Shown here piece by piece: positions 8,401 through 17,634 of a DNA stretch of 64,000 nt. The position numbers and the translations under genes are program-made. How positions within the stretch are numbered: the first letter of the stretch is position 1; the number at the start of each line of letters is the position of its first letter. Below the pieces are notes generated by a model. That model searched no databases. It worked only from the letters and a program-made list of their open reading frames with translations, and was not told where the DNA came from. Source of the stretch: Planctomycetia bacterium (GTDB taxonomy: Bacteria; Planctomycetota; Phycisphaerae; UBA1845; UTPLA1); assembly GCA_015075745.1 (NCBI GenBank), contig JABTTW010000001.1, positions 310,001 to 374,000 on the forward strand, given 5' to 3'.

Positions 8401-11400
8401 CTAACCGTCAAAATCGAACTCTGGCTCCTTCTCCTCTTTCTTCTCACCCTCGCCGCCGCCGAAGTCGAAGTCGACATCCTGATCCTGCGGCTGGTCGGCC
8501 GCGGGAGGCGTCAGACCGCCCGGCTGGATGGCCGTGTAGCGACGGTCGCCGAGATTAAACAGGAAATCAACGAGGATATCCGCTTGCTTTTCAAGGGTAT
8601 CGCCGTACTTGGCCTCGCCTTCCTTCTGCGCGTCTCCACCCAACTGAGCGTGATAGGTCGTGCCCGGGAAAATCTGAGGCATGTTCGCCCCGGGCTGGAT
8701 CGCCTGAGGGTCTTCAAGCCACTTGACGACCCATTCATGGCGAAGCCGCTTGTAAGTGAGTGCAAAGTTGGGGGCCTTAATGTCCGTCGTCGTACCGGGG
8801 ACGGATGGATCGCCGGCCACGTGACATGCGAGACACTTCAAATCGTAGAAAAACTCCTCGCCGCGTTTGAATCGCTCATCATCGGTCATGTGCGATTCAG
8901 CATCCGCATAGGGAAAATCAACGTCGAACAGCTCCGCAAGGAACTGTGAGCGCAGCATAATCTTGTCGTAGGTAGAGCCGATCGCCTCGGCAATGGCCGC
9001 GGGCTGCGTCTCGTTCGTATTCAGATCAAAGGGGCGGATTTGCTCCTTTGCAACGGCGTAGCGACTGAGCGTTCTCGCCTGTTGGGCAAACTTGTCCTGG
9101 AGGAACCACGAATCACTGCCCGGGGCATTATCCGCCGGCGCGTGGACTTCCTTCATGTACTTGACAATCGCGGCCGTCTCGGAGGCGAGCATCTGCGACT
9201 CATCCTGGGCCAGGCCGGCAAAGTACTCGACGAGGGTCGTTGCCTGCTCTTTCGTCAGGTAGAAGCTGGGCATACGCACGTTCAACCAGGGGCGGAGCAT
9301 CTCCACGTTGTTCAGGAAATTGAAGAGCCAGTCGAACTGGATCTTTGCGCCTTCGCCCCAGAGAAGCGGCGGGCGGAATCGCGGGCCGAAGGGATAGCTG
9401 TCGGCCACGCTGGTGTCGCGCGTGTAGTATTGATGGATGTTTGCCTCGTCGCCCTCGATCGTGTGGCAGCCGATGCAGTTGAGATCTCGCGCCAGGGCCC
9501 GGCCGGCGGCAATCTTTCCGGCGGGAGTATTCTCGTAGTCGATCTGCACCGATTTCATCACGTTTGCGTCGCGCATGCTTAGCAGATAAGTGGTGATGGC
9601 CCGCGCCTGTTCCTCGGAGAGGAAGTAGTTGGGCATCTTCAACTTCTCATAGGACTTCTTGACTTTTTCGCGATCCCAAATCCGCGGATTGCGCATCTTG
9701 TGCCAGGCGAAAGAGGCGTGGTTGTATTGGACCTCGGCGGGGGCATTGCCTCCCGCATCGCGCACCAGATGGGCGTACTCGGGATCGTCGATATAGAGCT
9801 TCCCGAAGATCGCCGGATTGGCCTCCACTTCGTGCTCGAAGGGCGGTGAATAAAAGGCGAAATCGAGCTGACTCATGAACTTCTGGGCCCACAGGCTCAC
9901 ATCCGTTCCGGGCCGTGTCGCATCTTCAAAGCCGGCGATGGTGTGGCACGCGTAGCAGCCGTAGTGGCTGACCATCTTCATGCCGAGGAAGAGCTTCTGG
10001 CGATCCTGCAAGCTGCCGGAGCGCGTCGCGATCAATTCGGCGACGCGCTGTTTGCCTTCATCACCGTCGCCGAAGGATCGATAAGTCTGAGCGACGATCG
10101 AGGCCGTCAGGCGACCGTACGGATCGGCATCGGCGCCCTTTTCGTCATTCAGTATTTTCTCCGAAACGCTGGCCGTATTCTGTCCGCCGAGTAGATCAAG
10201 AATCAGCGACTGAGTGAGCTCGACCTGCTTCTTGCCGGTTGCAATCGGGGTGCGATCAAATTCGTCATTACGCAGGCCCAGCAAGTAGGTGGCGACATCC
10301 AGGATGTCCTGGTTGTTTTTCTTGCGCTGCGTCTCTGCGTCGTCCAATTGGTAGTAGTTATCGCGAAACATGCGCGGCATGCGCGTGTAGGACGAATAAT
10401 GTCTCGGCTCATGAAGCCAGTTGTACAGCCAGCGAAGGGCGCTGGCCGATTGCTCGGCATCATTTGGATCGTCGATCAGCTTCGTACCGATGCCGGACAG
10501 CTCCGGTGCAACGCGCGTAAAGGCCGGGGGAACGTACATCTTCTTCGGATCGACGTCGCGGCCTTCACGATCAGCCAGAACTTCCTCCTCCCGGGAAGCG
10601 ACGAGGGCCGCCTTGCGTCGTTCCGGCGTGAATTGGTGAGTCGCATAGCGCGCGCGATCGGTCTTCGACATCGCGTCATATCGCGATTTGGCGTCATCCT
10701 CGCTCAGCCCCTCGGACATCACAAGGTGCCTGGTGATCCATAACTCACCGAAGGACTTTCCGTCGCTCGACTGCGGATCCTTGGCATCGAGATTGGCGTG
10801 GCAGGCAAGGCATCCGATCGAAGTAAACAACTGCTCGCCGCGCGTGGGATCGCCCACCATGCCTTCAGGGGTCGGAATCATGTCCAGCGGCTTGGAAAAC
10901 GTCCGCAGGTAATGAACGATCGCCTGAATTTCCGTCTCGGTTCGAAGGACGGGGTCGGGATCGAACTCGTTCGCGCTGGATGGAAGGTTGTTCTCCTGAT
11001 GGAAGAAGTGCGGCATCCAGGTCGAAGGGCGGAAGTTGCCGGGATATTCCACCCAGCGCTCCATAAAACCCTGGGTCAGTTTCTCGGCCACGTACGACAG
11101 GTCGGTACCCACTCTGCGCGAATCGGACAGTCCGTCAACGTTATGACAGTTGATGCAGCCGACCGACGTAAAGAGGTCGCGCCCTTCAACGATATTGTGG
11201 GCCGGCTCGAGCGGAATCGTCTTGTCACGCTCAAGGTCGTAAATCTGCTGGTGACACTTTTTGCAGCTCGCCGAGGTAAACTGAGGAGGAAGCATCGGGC
11301 GCTCCCAGAATTCCTCCACGAGATGAAACGTGGCCAGCGGCACGCCCAGTTCGGATGTGTAATACTTTTCTTCCCATTCCTTCTTTTCGGCCTTGTTCTT

Positions 11401-12852
11401 GGGCGTGTGCGCGGCAAGTATGAAGTCAGTATCCTGTCCCGCGCCTTCGTGGCAGACGGTACAGCCGATCTTGGTCATGGAGTGCGGCGAGTCCGCGGAG
11501 ACGTACAGGTCGAGTCGCGGATGGGCCCGAATCTCCTCGCTGAAGTCGATCCTGGGCCTGCCCTGGCTCACCAGGTAAGTGTTCAGCGCCGCGGTGATGG
11601 ACGCGGTATAGGTCTGGCGCTGCGCCTCGCTCATGTCCTTCCAGGCGATGCGCTGGTCAGGATTGGCAGTGGAGACAGGCGGCCTACCCCACAAAATACT
11701 CTGGGCAGCCCCCATGATCGCGTCCATGACCTTGCTGCGTGTCAGGTCGCCGGCCTGGGCAAGCGTCTTTCTGATGTCGTCGGCGGGCAACGCGGGGCGT
11801 TCGATATCGGCAAAGAAGGAATTCGCCGCACCGATGAGGGCGCTGATGAATTTCTCGCGATCATCGTCGCTCATTTCGGGAACGTCTTTGTCGATGAATT
11901 GCTTTTCGTTGGCCGCCTCGCCAAGTGCGATGAGCAAGTCCTGGGCGAATGACTCGTTTGAAACTTTCAGCGCGGACTGGACGGCGGGATTCTCAAGGGA
12001 AGCGCCTGTTCGGCGAACGAAGCTCTCAACAGTGAGGGTCGGATCGTCGATCCCGACGTGACAGGTCACGCAGCGATCGGTCACGTATGAATCCACAAAG
12101 TTGTAATCGAACCGGATCGGCTTCATGAACACTTGGCGGACTTCCTCGTGCCCGGGCGTGCCGCTTGGCGCCAGATAGTCGAGCAGTGGAACGTTAAACG
12201 CGAAGCGGTCCAGGCCCGGACCATACATCTTGTCAAAACGCTCGGCGTCCTTGAGGCCCTTCTCATACGCCGCCAGTGCTTTTTGCGCCTCCGACTTCCG
12301 TGAATAGAGGCGCTTCACGTCCTGCTTGATCGATCGGAGTTCGTCTTCGAGATTTTCCCGCTTCGATTTCAATTCAGAAAGAATCGCCGCGGCTTCATCG
12401 TTCGACTTCTTGATGGCTATCGACCTCGGATCATCCTCGCCGTGCAGGGCCCGAGCCTCTTCATAGTCAAAGAGACGCACCTGCATCTCGGCGTTGCGGT
12501 TGCCGAAGGTAAGGGCGACGCCCTGCAATTCACCGGCAAGGGTCTCCTGCCGCGCCAAGAGTTCCTTCTCCAGGGCCTTTTTTTCGTCCGTGGCGAGTTC
12601 CTTTTTGGCGTCCTCAACCGCGGCGAGGAGCTTGGCGTACTTCTCCTTTTCGGCGGGCGTTTCGTACTTGAGCGCGTCCATGTGAGCCATGGCCGAACGG
12701 ACGTTGAAAAAGTTCCGCTGAAAGTGCCGCCAGGGCCGGTTGTAATCGTGCCAGATCATCCAACCGGTACTCACCAGTGCGAGCACGGCGGATACGGCGA
12801 ACCATACGTTCACACGCTTGATGTTTCTCAGTGTTTCCGTCGCTACCGGCAT
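8401..12852 (-). CDS. Giant membrane-anchored octahaem cytochrome c
   Basis: A 1483-residue protein. An N-terminal membrane anchor (NVWFAVSAVLALVSTGWMIW) is followed by a Lys/Glu-rich coiled coil (about residues 60-230). Eight CXXCH heme motifs follow: Cys 261, 464, 530, 566, 681, 966, 1126 and 1340. The tail is acidic (EFDFDG end). Several segments look like mono-haem cytochrome c domains with repeated PNYF/MPSFYL/MPQIF-type distal regions. It is encoded between the cytochrome b halves and the oxidase, where cytochrome c1 and cytochrome c would be expected, so it probably takes both roles. I chose ATG 12852 (AGGA just upstream) rather than the in-frame 12897. Covalent heme attachment is inferred from the motifs. 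Confidence 0.93.
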   Translation of the reverse strand: MPVATETLRNIKRVNVWFAVSAVLALVSTGWMIWHDYNRPWRHFQRNFFNVRSAMAHMDALKYETPAEKEKYAKLLAAVEDAKKELATDEKKALEKELLARQETLAGELQGVALTFGNRNAEMQVRLFDYEEARALHGEDDPRSIAIKKSNDEAAAILSELKSKRENLEDELRSIKQDVKRLYSRKSEAQKALAAYEKGLKDAERFDKMYGPGLDRFAFNVPLLDYLAPSGTPGHEEVRQVFMKPIRFDYNFVDSYVTDRCVTCHVGIDDPTLTVESFVRRTGASLENPAVQSALKVSNESFAQDLLIALGEAANEKQFIDKDVPEMSDDDREKFISALIGAANSFFADIERPALPADDIRKTLAQAGDLTRSKVMDAIMGAAQSILWGRPPVSTANPDQRIAWKDMSEAQRQTYTASITAALNTYLVSQGRPRIDFSEEIRAHPRLDLYVSADSPHSMTKIGCTVCHEGAGQDTDFILAAHTPKNKAEKKEWEEKYYTSELGVPLATFHLVEEFWERPMLPPQFTSASCKKCHQQIYDLERDKTIPLEPAHNIVEGRDLFTSVGCINCHNVDGLSDSRRVGTDLSYVAEKLTQGFMERWVEYPGNFRPSTWMPHFFHQENNLPSSANEFDPDPVLRTETEIQAIVHYLRTFSKPLDMIPTPEGMVGDPTRGEQLFTSIGCLACHANLDAKDPQSSDGKSFGELWITRHLVMSEGLSEDDAKSRYDAMSKTDRARYATHQFTPERRKAALVASREEEVLADREGRDVDPKKMYVPPAFTRVAPELSGIGTKLIDDPNDAEQSASALRWLYNWLHEPRHYSSYTRMPRMFRDNYYQLDDAETQRKKNNQDILDVATYLLGLRNDEFDRTPIATGKKQVELTQSLILDLLGGQNTASVSEKILNDEKGADADPYGRLTASIVAQTYRSFGDGDEGKQRVAELIATRSGSLQDRQKLFLGMKMVSHYGCYACHTIAGFEDATRPGTDVSLWAQKFMSQLDFAFYSPPFEHEVEANPAIFGKLYIDDPEYAHLVRDAGGNAPAEVQYNHASFAWHKMRNPRIWDREKVKKSYEKLKMPNYFLSEEQARAITTYLLSMRDANVMKSVQIDYENTPAGKIAAGRALARDLNCIGCHTIEGDEANIHQYYTRDTSVADSYPFGPRFRPPLLWGEGAKIQFDWLFNFLNNVEMLRPWLNVRMPSFYLTKEQATTLVEYFAGLAQDESQMLASETAAIVKYMKEVHAPADNAPGSDSWFLQDKFAQQARTLSRYAVAKEQIRPFDLNTNETQPAAIAEAIGSTYDKIMLRSQFLAELFDVDFPYADAESHMTDDERFKRGEEFFYDLKCLACHVAGDPSVPGTTTDIKAPNFALTYKRLRHEWVVKWLEDPQAIQPGANMPQIFPGTTYHAQLGGDAQKEGEAKYGDTLEKQADILVDFLFNLGDRRYTAIQPGGLTPPAADQPQDQDVDFDFGGGEGEKKEEKEPEFDFDG

Positions 12853-12916
12853 ATCATCCTGCTCTGCCGCGCCGCCGGCATCACACCGAGGGCGCAATCC
12901 CGACCCCGTCGGCCGG

Positions 12917-14080
12917 CTAGATGTTAAAGAACCACTCGGTGATGGCCACGAAATACTTCATGTTGAACAGCCATCGCAGAACCATCTTGATCGGCACGAT
13001 GAACATCCAGCTCATCAGTAGCCAGAAGACGCAAAAACGAATAAAACCGATCTGGGCGTAGATTTTCTTGAACACGGTCTGCGCCAAGAGAACCGGCAAC
13101 ACGAAGAAATACCCGCCAAGCAGGATCAGGCCCGGCGCCTCGCGAATCAGATATGCCGGTAGTCCCAAAACTCCGCTGGTCGGCAGCCCGGGCTTCCACC
13201 AAGACAGACCAAGCTGCTCGGGAATGACCACCCAGAAGACGTCGGACACGTTGATGTTCAAGAGCGCGGCCGGGCGGTGGGGATCCCACGTCTCAAAGGG
13301 GCCGAAGAGATTCCAGTTCGGGCCGCGAAGGAACGTGCCCAGCACGATCAAGACGCACCACAAAATGATGAAGCCAAACATGAAAATGCTGATGACGAAC
13401 GGTCGCTCCTTGAGCGTGTAGTAGCCGTTGCCGCGCGGGTTCTTGTCAATGTATGGAAGAGCGACAAGGCCGACGATAATCAGGCCGGGCAGGAGCACGC
13501 CCGCAATCCATGGATCGAAATAGACGAGCAGTTCCTGAAGGCCGAGGAAGTACCACGGCGCCTTGGATGGGTTGGGGATATTCGTGGGGTTCGCCGGCGG
13601 CTCCAGCGGGGCCTTCAAGACGATGGCCCATACAATGAGGAAGACCGTGCAAAAGACCAGCGCGATCATTTCGGTATAAACGAGATCGGGCCAGACGAGA
13701 ACCTTGTCGTCCGCCCCGCTCTCAAGGAGCGGCTCGCCGCGCTTCATTCTCTCGTCGTTCTGTGCCGCCTGACGCATTCCCAGCCAGGTGCAGAAGCCGG
13801 TGAGATAGATCATCATCGTGATCGGAACGTTGTCCGGCTTCTTGATGATCTTTCTGAAGTCTTCGTCAACGCAACTGATCGAATAAAACGCGGTAAACGC
13901 AATCAGGAGCGCGATCGCGAATTTCGGCTTGGTCCATGTCTTGTAGGTGACCAGCCCGACGATCATGACGAGACAGGACAAAGGTACGTAGTACTGCGGT
14001 GCACAGAGCGCATCGATAAAGCCTTTGATGCGATCGGTGATACTCGCATGATCCGCGGATGCCAGAACCAGTTCAAGCAT
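12917..14080 (-). CDS. Cytochrome b C-terminal half (subunit IV-like)
   Basis: A 387-residue membrane protein carrying the C-terminal domain of cytochrome b of a bc/b6f-type complex. The Qo-loop region reads PSKAPWYFLGLQELLVYFDP: the classical PEWY tetrad is replaced by APWY, so the usual Glu is missing. About nine hydrophobic helices are visible, more than plant subunit IV, including extra N-terminal helices and a long C-terminal membrane extension. It lies about 120 bases downstream of the N-terminal half and 64 bases before the octahaem cytochrome. It should form the quinol-oxidising site with the Rieske protein. Confidence 0.9.
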   Translation of the reverse strand: MLELVLASADHASITDRIKGFIDALCAPQYYVPLSCLVMIVGLVTYKTWTKPKFAIALLIAFTAFYSISCVDEDFRKIIKKPDNVPITMMIYLTGFCTWLGMRQAAQNDERMKRGEPLLESGADDKVLVWPDLVYTEMIALVFCTVFLIVWAIVLKAPLEPPANPTNIPNPSKAPWYFLGLQELLVYFDPWIAGVLLPGLIIVGLVALPYIDKNPRGNGYYTLKERPFVISIFMFGFIILWCVLIVLGTFLRGPNWNLFGPFETWDPHRPAALLNINVSDVFWVVIPEQLGLSWWKPGLPTSGVLGLPAYLIREAPGLILLGGYFFVLPVLLAQTVFKKIYAQIGFIRFCVFWLLMSWMFIVPIKMVLRWLFNMKYFVAITEWFFNI

Positions 14081-14201
14081 TGATGAGTTTCCAGCCTGTC
14101 AGGGCTGCGATTCGCCCTGTAATCCTCGGCCCGGCAATCGAAAAGCCGTAGCCGCCTGCATTGCCTCTAATTATCGCGATCAAATCCGGCCGCACGACCG
14201 A

Positions 14202-14987
14202 TTACAACGGTCCCGAAATACCACCGTCTTTTCGTACCCGCCAGAAGTGAACCGCGATCAACACGGACGCCGCCAGCGGAATGAAAATACAATGAAGCAC
14301 GTAAAATCGAAGGAGCGCCCCCGGACCGACGACGGTGCCGCCCAGGAGCAGGAACCTCGCGTCTGAGCCGCCGTGAATCAGCGGCACTCCGCCAATCTGC
14401 AAAAGTGCAGCGCCCGGACCTTCATGCCCGGCGATCGGCGTGGCGCGGGCCATGTTGGAGCCGACCGTGATGGCCCAGATGGCCAGTTGATCCCATGGGA
14501 GCAGGTAACCGGTAAAGGAAAGCAACAGCGTGAGTACGAGCAGAATGACGCCGACGCCCCAGTTGAATTCTCTGGGCGGCTTGTAACTGCCCGTGAGGAA
14601 TACGCGGAGCATGTGGAGCCAGATGGCGATGACCATCGCGTGGGCCCCCCACCGGTGAATCTCACGTAACAATCCGAGCGTGACGTGAGCCCTGAGCCCC
14701 ACGATGTCGGTGTAGGCATACTCCACAACCGGCCTGTAATAAAACATCAGCAGGACGCCGGTAATCGTCTCCGCGAGGAAGAGGAAAAACGTGAGGCCGC
14801 CCATGCACCAGGTAAAAGACAGCCGGATGCCGCTCTTACGAACGGCGACCGGATGCAGGTGCAAGAAGACGTTGCTGAGGATGGCCATCGCCCGGGTGCG
14901 CCGGTCCCTGGGCACTCCGTGCCGAAAGATCGAGCCCCAGACCTGACTTTCCCTGATATAGTCTCCGACTGAGCTGAAAAATTTCAT
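14202..14987 (-). CDS. Cytochrome b N-terminal half (b6-like)
   Basis: A 261-residue four-helix protein binding the two b hemes. The ligand pairs are H111 and H125 (13 residues between, in [18 protein letters not shown]) and H232 and H247 (14 between). The 13/14 spacing is the b6-type pattern, as opposed to 13/13 in mitochondrial-type cytochrome b. The loop [12 protein letters not shown] and the segment [16 protein letters not shown] are classic. The N-terminal helix contains RDRRTRAM. It is encoded between the Rieske and C-terminal cytochrome b genes. Confidence 0.95.
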   Translation of the reverse strand: MKFFSSVGDYIRESQVWGSIFRHGVPRDRRTRAMAILSNVFLHLHPVAVRKSGIRLSFTWCMGGLTFFLFLAETITGVLLMFYYRPVVEYAYTDIVGLRAHVTLGLLREIHRWGAHAMVIAIWLHMLRVFLTGSYKPPREFNWGVGVILLVLTLLLSFTGYLLPWDQLAIWAITVGSNMARATPIAGHEGPGAALLQIGGVPLIHGGSDARFLLLGGTVVGPGALLRFYVLHCIFIPLAASVLIAVHFWRVRKDGGISGPL

Positions 14988-15045
14988 CTATGACATCCAC
15001 CCTGCGACAGCGCGTTTCGAAGTGCGCCGAGAGAATCTTATCGAC

Positions 15046-16149
15046 TCAAACAGGAATCGAAGCATCAGGATCGTTCCACACAGCCGTATCATTCGGCCCC
15101 ATCGCCAGAAACTTCTTTGAACGATCAACGATCACCTGATCGCCGTCAAGGTATATCTTGAACCGTTCGAGCGGCCGCGGCGCGGGACCTTCAAAGTTCG
15201 TCCCGTCCTGCTTGAATCCGCTTCCATGACACGGACACTTGAATTTTCGATCATTTGGAAGCCACGATGGAATGCACCCCAGGTGAGTGCAGATGATCGA
15301 CAGGGCGACCAGCCGCTCTTCCTCGCGGACCAGCCAGAATCCGCTGGGCTTGACCGGCTTGAAATCTTCGTCCACGTCACCGGGCGCCATCGAAGCATAG
15401 GCGCTCAACGGTCCGCAACGAACTTTCGGATCAGGCTGTTCCAGCACATTGGGCGCCATGAACCGGTTAAGGGCGACCAGCGGCGCGACACCGAAACCCA
15501 GCGCGAGTGCCGCCCAACTTGCGCCAAGCAGGAGATCGCGACGTGTCGGCTCTTTAGCGGTCGTCTTGGTCTTCTCAAGAACCCGTTGAAACCGGCCGTC
15601 CGGCGGCAACTGGTCAGGCGAGAGCTTGATCGCCTGCCGGACCCCTTCGGGCATGTCCTTCACGCCCCGATCAATCACGACGTGGCCGCCGCGAACCGTC
15701 GTCGCTGCGAGCAGCGCCTGAATGGCCGGGTCCATGACCTTCGGCTTGGGCGGCGCAGCGGGCTTGGCAGGGGTTGCCTTATCGGCTGCCGGCGCGTGGG
15801 CTGGTGGCGCGTGGGCGGGTCCGGCGGCGCCGGCCTCACCGGCGGCTGCTGCGGCGACGGCGGCTGCGGGCTTGGGTGCGCCGCCGCCGAGTTTCGCCGC
15901 CTCCTCTTCGCTGACTTCGATCGTGGCGACGTCAAACTTAATGACATCGACGGGACACTCGGCCGCAGCTTCCTTGATGATGGCGCTGCGCGGCTTGGTG
16001 AATTCGGCGTCCAGGGCCGCCGGGCGAATGATGCACGTCTCGTTATCGTGCTGCACCTCGAACACGTCCGGTGCGGTTGTCTCGCACGCATCGCAAACGA
16101 TGCACCCAGGTGCGATCCATACTTTGGTTACGACTTCGGTCTTCGGCAT
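15046..16149 (-). CDS. Ferredoxin-Rieske fusion protein of the bc complex
   Basis: A 367-residue protein with two iron-sulfur modules. The N-terminus is a single-cluster ferredoxin: C16, C19 and C22 (PGCIVCDACETT) with C65-P66, a 4Fe-4S pattern. An Ala/Pro-rich linker (about 85-150) is followed by a twin-Arg membrane segment (TRRDLLLGASW, residues 202 on). Then comes a Rieske domain with CTHLGC (287-292) and CPCHGSGF (305-312), the 2Fe-2S His/Cys ligands. Topology predicts the ferredoxin in the cytoplasm and the Rieske domain outside. The start at 16149 lies behind GGAGG. The Rieske half oxidises quinol; the ferredoxin partner is unknown. Confidence 0.92.
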   Translation of the reverse strand: MPKTEVVTKVWIAPGCIVCDACETTAPDVFEVQHDNETCIIRPAALDAEFTKPRSAIIKEAAAECPVDVIKFDVATIEVSEEEAAKLGGGAPKPAAAVAAAAAGEAGAAGPAHAPPAHAPAADKATPAKPAAPPKPKVMDPAIQALLAATTVRGGHVVIDRGVKDMPEGVRQAIKLSPDQLPPDGRFQRVLEKTKTTAKEPTRRDLLLGASWAALALGFGVAPLVALNRFMAPNVLEQPDPKVRCGPLSAYASMAPGDVDEDFKPVKPSGFWLVREEERLVALSIICTHLGCIPSWLPNDRKFKCPCHGSGFKQDGTNFEGPAPRPLERFKIYLDGDQVIVDRSKKFLAMGPNDTAVWNDPDASIPV

Positions 16150-16150
16150 C

Positions 16151-17227
16151 TCAACAGTCCTCCCCAACCCCGGAAGGGGCCGGGCCAACCTGCTGCTCTA
16201 CAGCATGCATCGACGATCCCGCCGGTGCGGCTTTCGGGCCACCCGACCGACTCGCCGAACGGGCGGCATCGCGCACAAAGGTCGAACGGTCCGCTTCCAA
16301 CGCGGCGACGGCCCGGTCTAATTCTGGATCCGAGAGCTTGACGGACGCGGCGATGGCGGACTGAAGATTGCGCTCCACCTCGGCGGGTGCATATTTGCGA
16401 GTAACCTGAACTCCGTTCTCCATGTATTCGAGTTCAATCCCTTCCCAATATGCCCTGTCAAGCATGTTCAGAAGCACCAACTTACCAGACGAACTTTCGA
16501 GATGCGCCAGCGCCATCGCGGCGTTCCATTGCACTTCTCGATCATCGCTCAGCCGGTCGGCGAGCAATCGAATCGTCACGCCGTCCCCCGGTCGCGCCAA
16601 TACGGAAAGCGCCCCACAGGCGACTATGCGAACCGCAGGGATCGGATCGTTCAAGAGCGCAGCAATCTCTGGGACCGCACGACCGACGCCGTCAACGTCC
16701 TGCATCATTGCCAAAGATTGAACGGCTGTGCGGCGCGTCGCCCAGTTCGGATCTCTCAGGAGTTTCGAAAGCGGCTCGACGGCCTTCTGCGTCTGAAGAC
16801 GGGCAAGGGCCATCATGACGAAATACTGCTGTGCCGAAGCGGGTTCATCGGTATCCCGGCCGACCGGGAACTTCTCGAGTATTGCAATGAGTCGATCCGC
16901 TGTCGGCTCAACCTCGTCCGGCCGAAGAAACTCGTCTTTTCGTTCGAGGCGCCGGGCCAACTCCTGTGCGGCCTGCCAAGACTCCTTGGCGGCAGGGAGA
17001 AGCATCGTCCCGAGTGTCTTTTCGCCTGGATCGGCTTCCAGTCGAGCAATAAGATCGGAAAGGCTTTCCTGTTTGTCCGTCGTCGTCGTCCCGAAAAGCA
17101 CGACAACCACGGAGACCGCCAGCAGTAACACAACAATGAGCGCCGGGACAATGAACAATCGCCCCATCAGACGCGGCGTCATGGGTTGCAGCGGGTTGTC
17201 GTTCGCGTTGTTTGTCGATTCAGTCAA
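16151..17227 (-). CDS. HEAT-repeat membrane protein, first gene of the respiratory locus
   Basis: A 358-residue protein with one N-terminal transmembrane helix (about residues 22-46) and an alpha-solenoid of HEAT-type repeats, for example AVEPLSKLLRDPNWATRRTA and LNDPIPAVRIVACGALSVLA. The C-terminal region is Ala/Ser-rich. Such solenoids usually hold protein complexes together, so a structural or assembly role for the bc/oxidase complex is inferred from position only. The chosen start is TTG at 17227 with a weak ribosome site; ATG at 17182 is the alternative and would keep the membrane helix. Its stop abuts the start of the Rieske gene. Confidence 0.8.
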   Translation of the reverse strand: MTESTNNANDNPLQPMTPRLMGRLFIVPALIVVLLLAVSVVVVLFGTTTTDKQESLSDLIARLEADPGEKTLGTMLLPAAKESWQAAQELARRLERKDEFLRPDEVEPTADRLIAILEKFPVGRDTDEPASAQQYFVMMALARLQTQKAVEPLSKLLRDPNWATRRTAVQSLAMMQDVDGVGRAVPEIAALLNDPIPAVRIVACGALSVLARPGDGVTIRLLADRLSDDREVQWNAAMALAHLESSSGKLVLLNMLDRAYWEGIELEYMENGVQVTRKYAPAEVERNLQSAIAASVKLSDPELDRAVAALEADRSTFVRDAARSASRSGGPKAAPAGSSMHAVEQQVGPAPSGVGEDC

Positions 17228-17634
17228 GCTGCTCTACCGCGCCTGGATCACTGCGTCAGGCGACTGATATTACCGGGCCACCCTGGAATCACAACCAAGA
17301 CTTCGTGAATAAATTCACAAATAGTCTCAATAAAATAAGGCGGTCACGGTGCCCCGCCGGCAAGTCCAATTCTTTGCATTACCGCTCCGAACCGGAGTTC
17401 AGCGCATAGTCCGATTCACAGGGAGATTATTGTTGGGTTTTCGCGCGTGTCAAGCGCAAATTCCAGCCCTCAGCGAACCGAAATCAAGGGGGCAAGGTAA
17501 GAAGTGAATCGGCGATTCGAAGCCGCTATCATCGAGTCCCTCCGGCGTGGCGCGTCCCATGGCGTTCCTGTTCCCGGAGATGACCTGGACGAGCCAGCCC
17601 TACCTGGGGGAACTCATAATACAGAAGGCACGAA
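17228..17634. promoter_or_regulatory. Divergent intergenic region with AT-rich palindrome
   Basis: This 407-base region separates the minus-strand respiratory locus from the plus-strand aminotransferase. An AT-rich patch at about 17300-17340 stands out in GC-rich surroundings and contains the perfect palindrome GTGAAT-AA-ATTCAC at 17305-17318. It is a reasonable place for the respiratory promoter and an operator, but I cannot assign -35/-10 boxes confidently. A 65-codon GTG-started frame at 17547-17744 (+) overlaps the aminotransferase start and is not called. Confidence 0.4.

Noticed and set aside
10798..11952. 384-codon plus-strand frame within the octahaem cytochrome gene
   Set aside because: The minus-strand frame carries the heme motifs in this span; the plus frame has none of any family.
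15226..16341. 371-codon plus-strand frame opposite the Rieske fusion
   Set aside because: It is a shadow frame created by GC-rich codons of the Ala/Pro linker.
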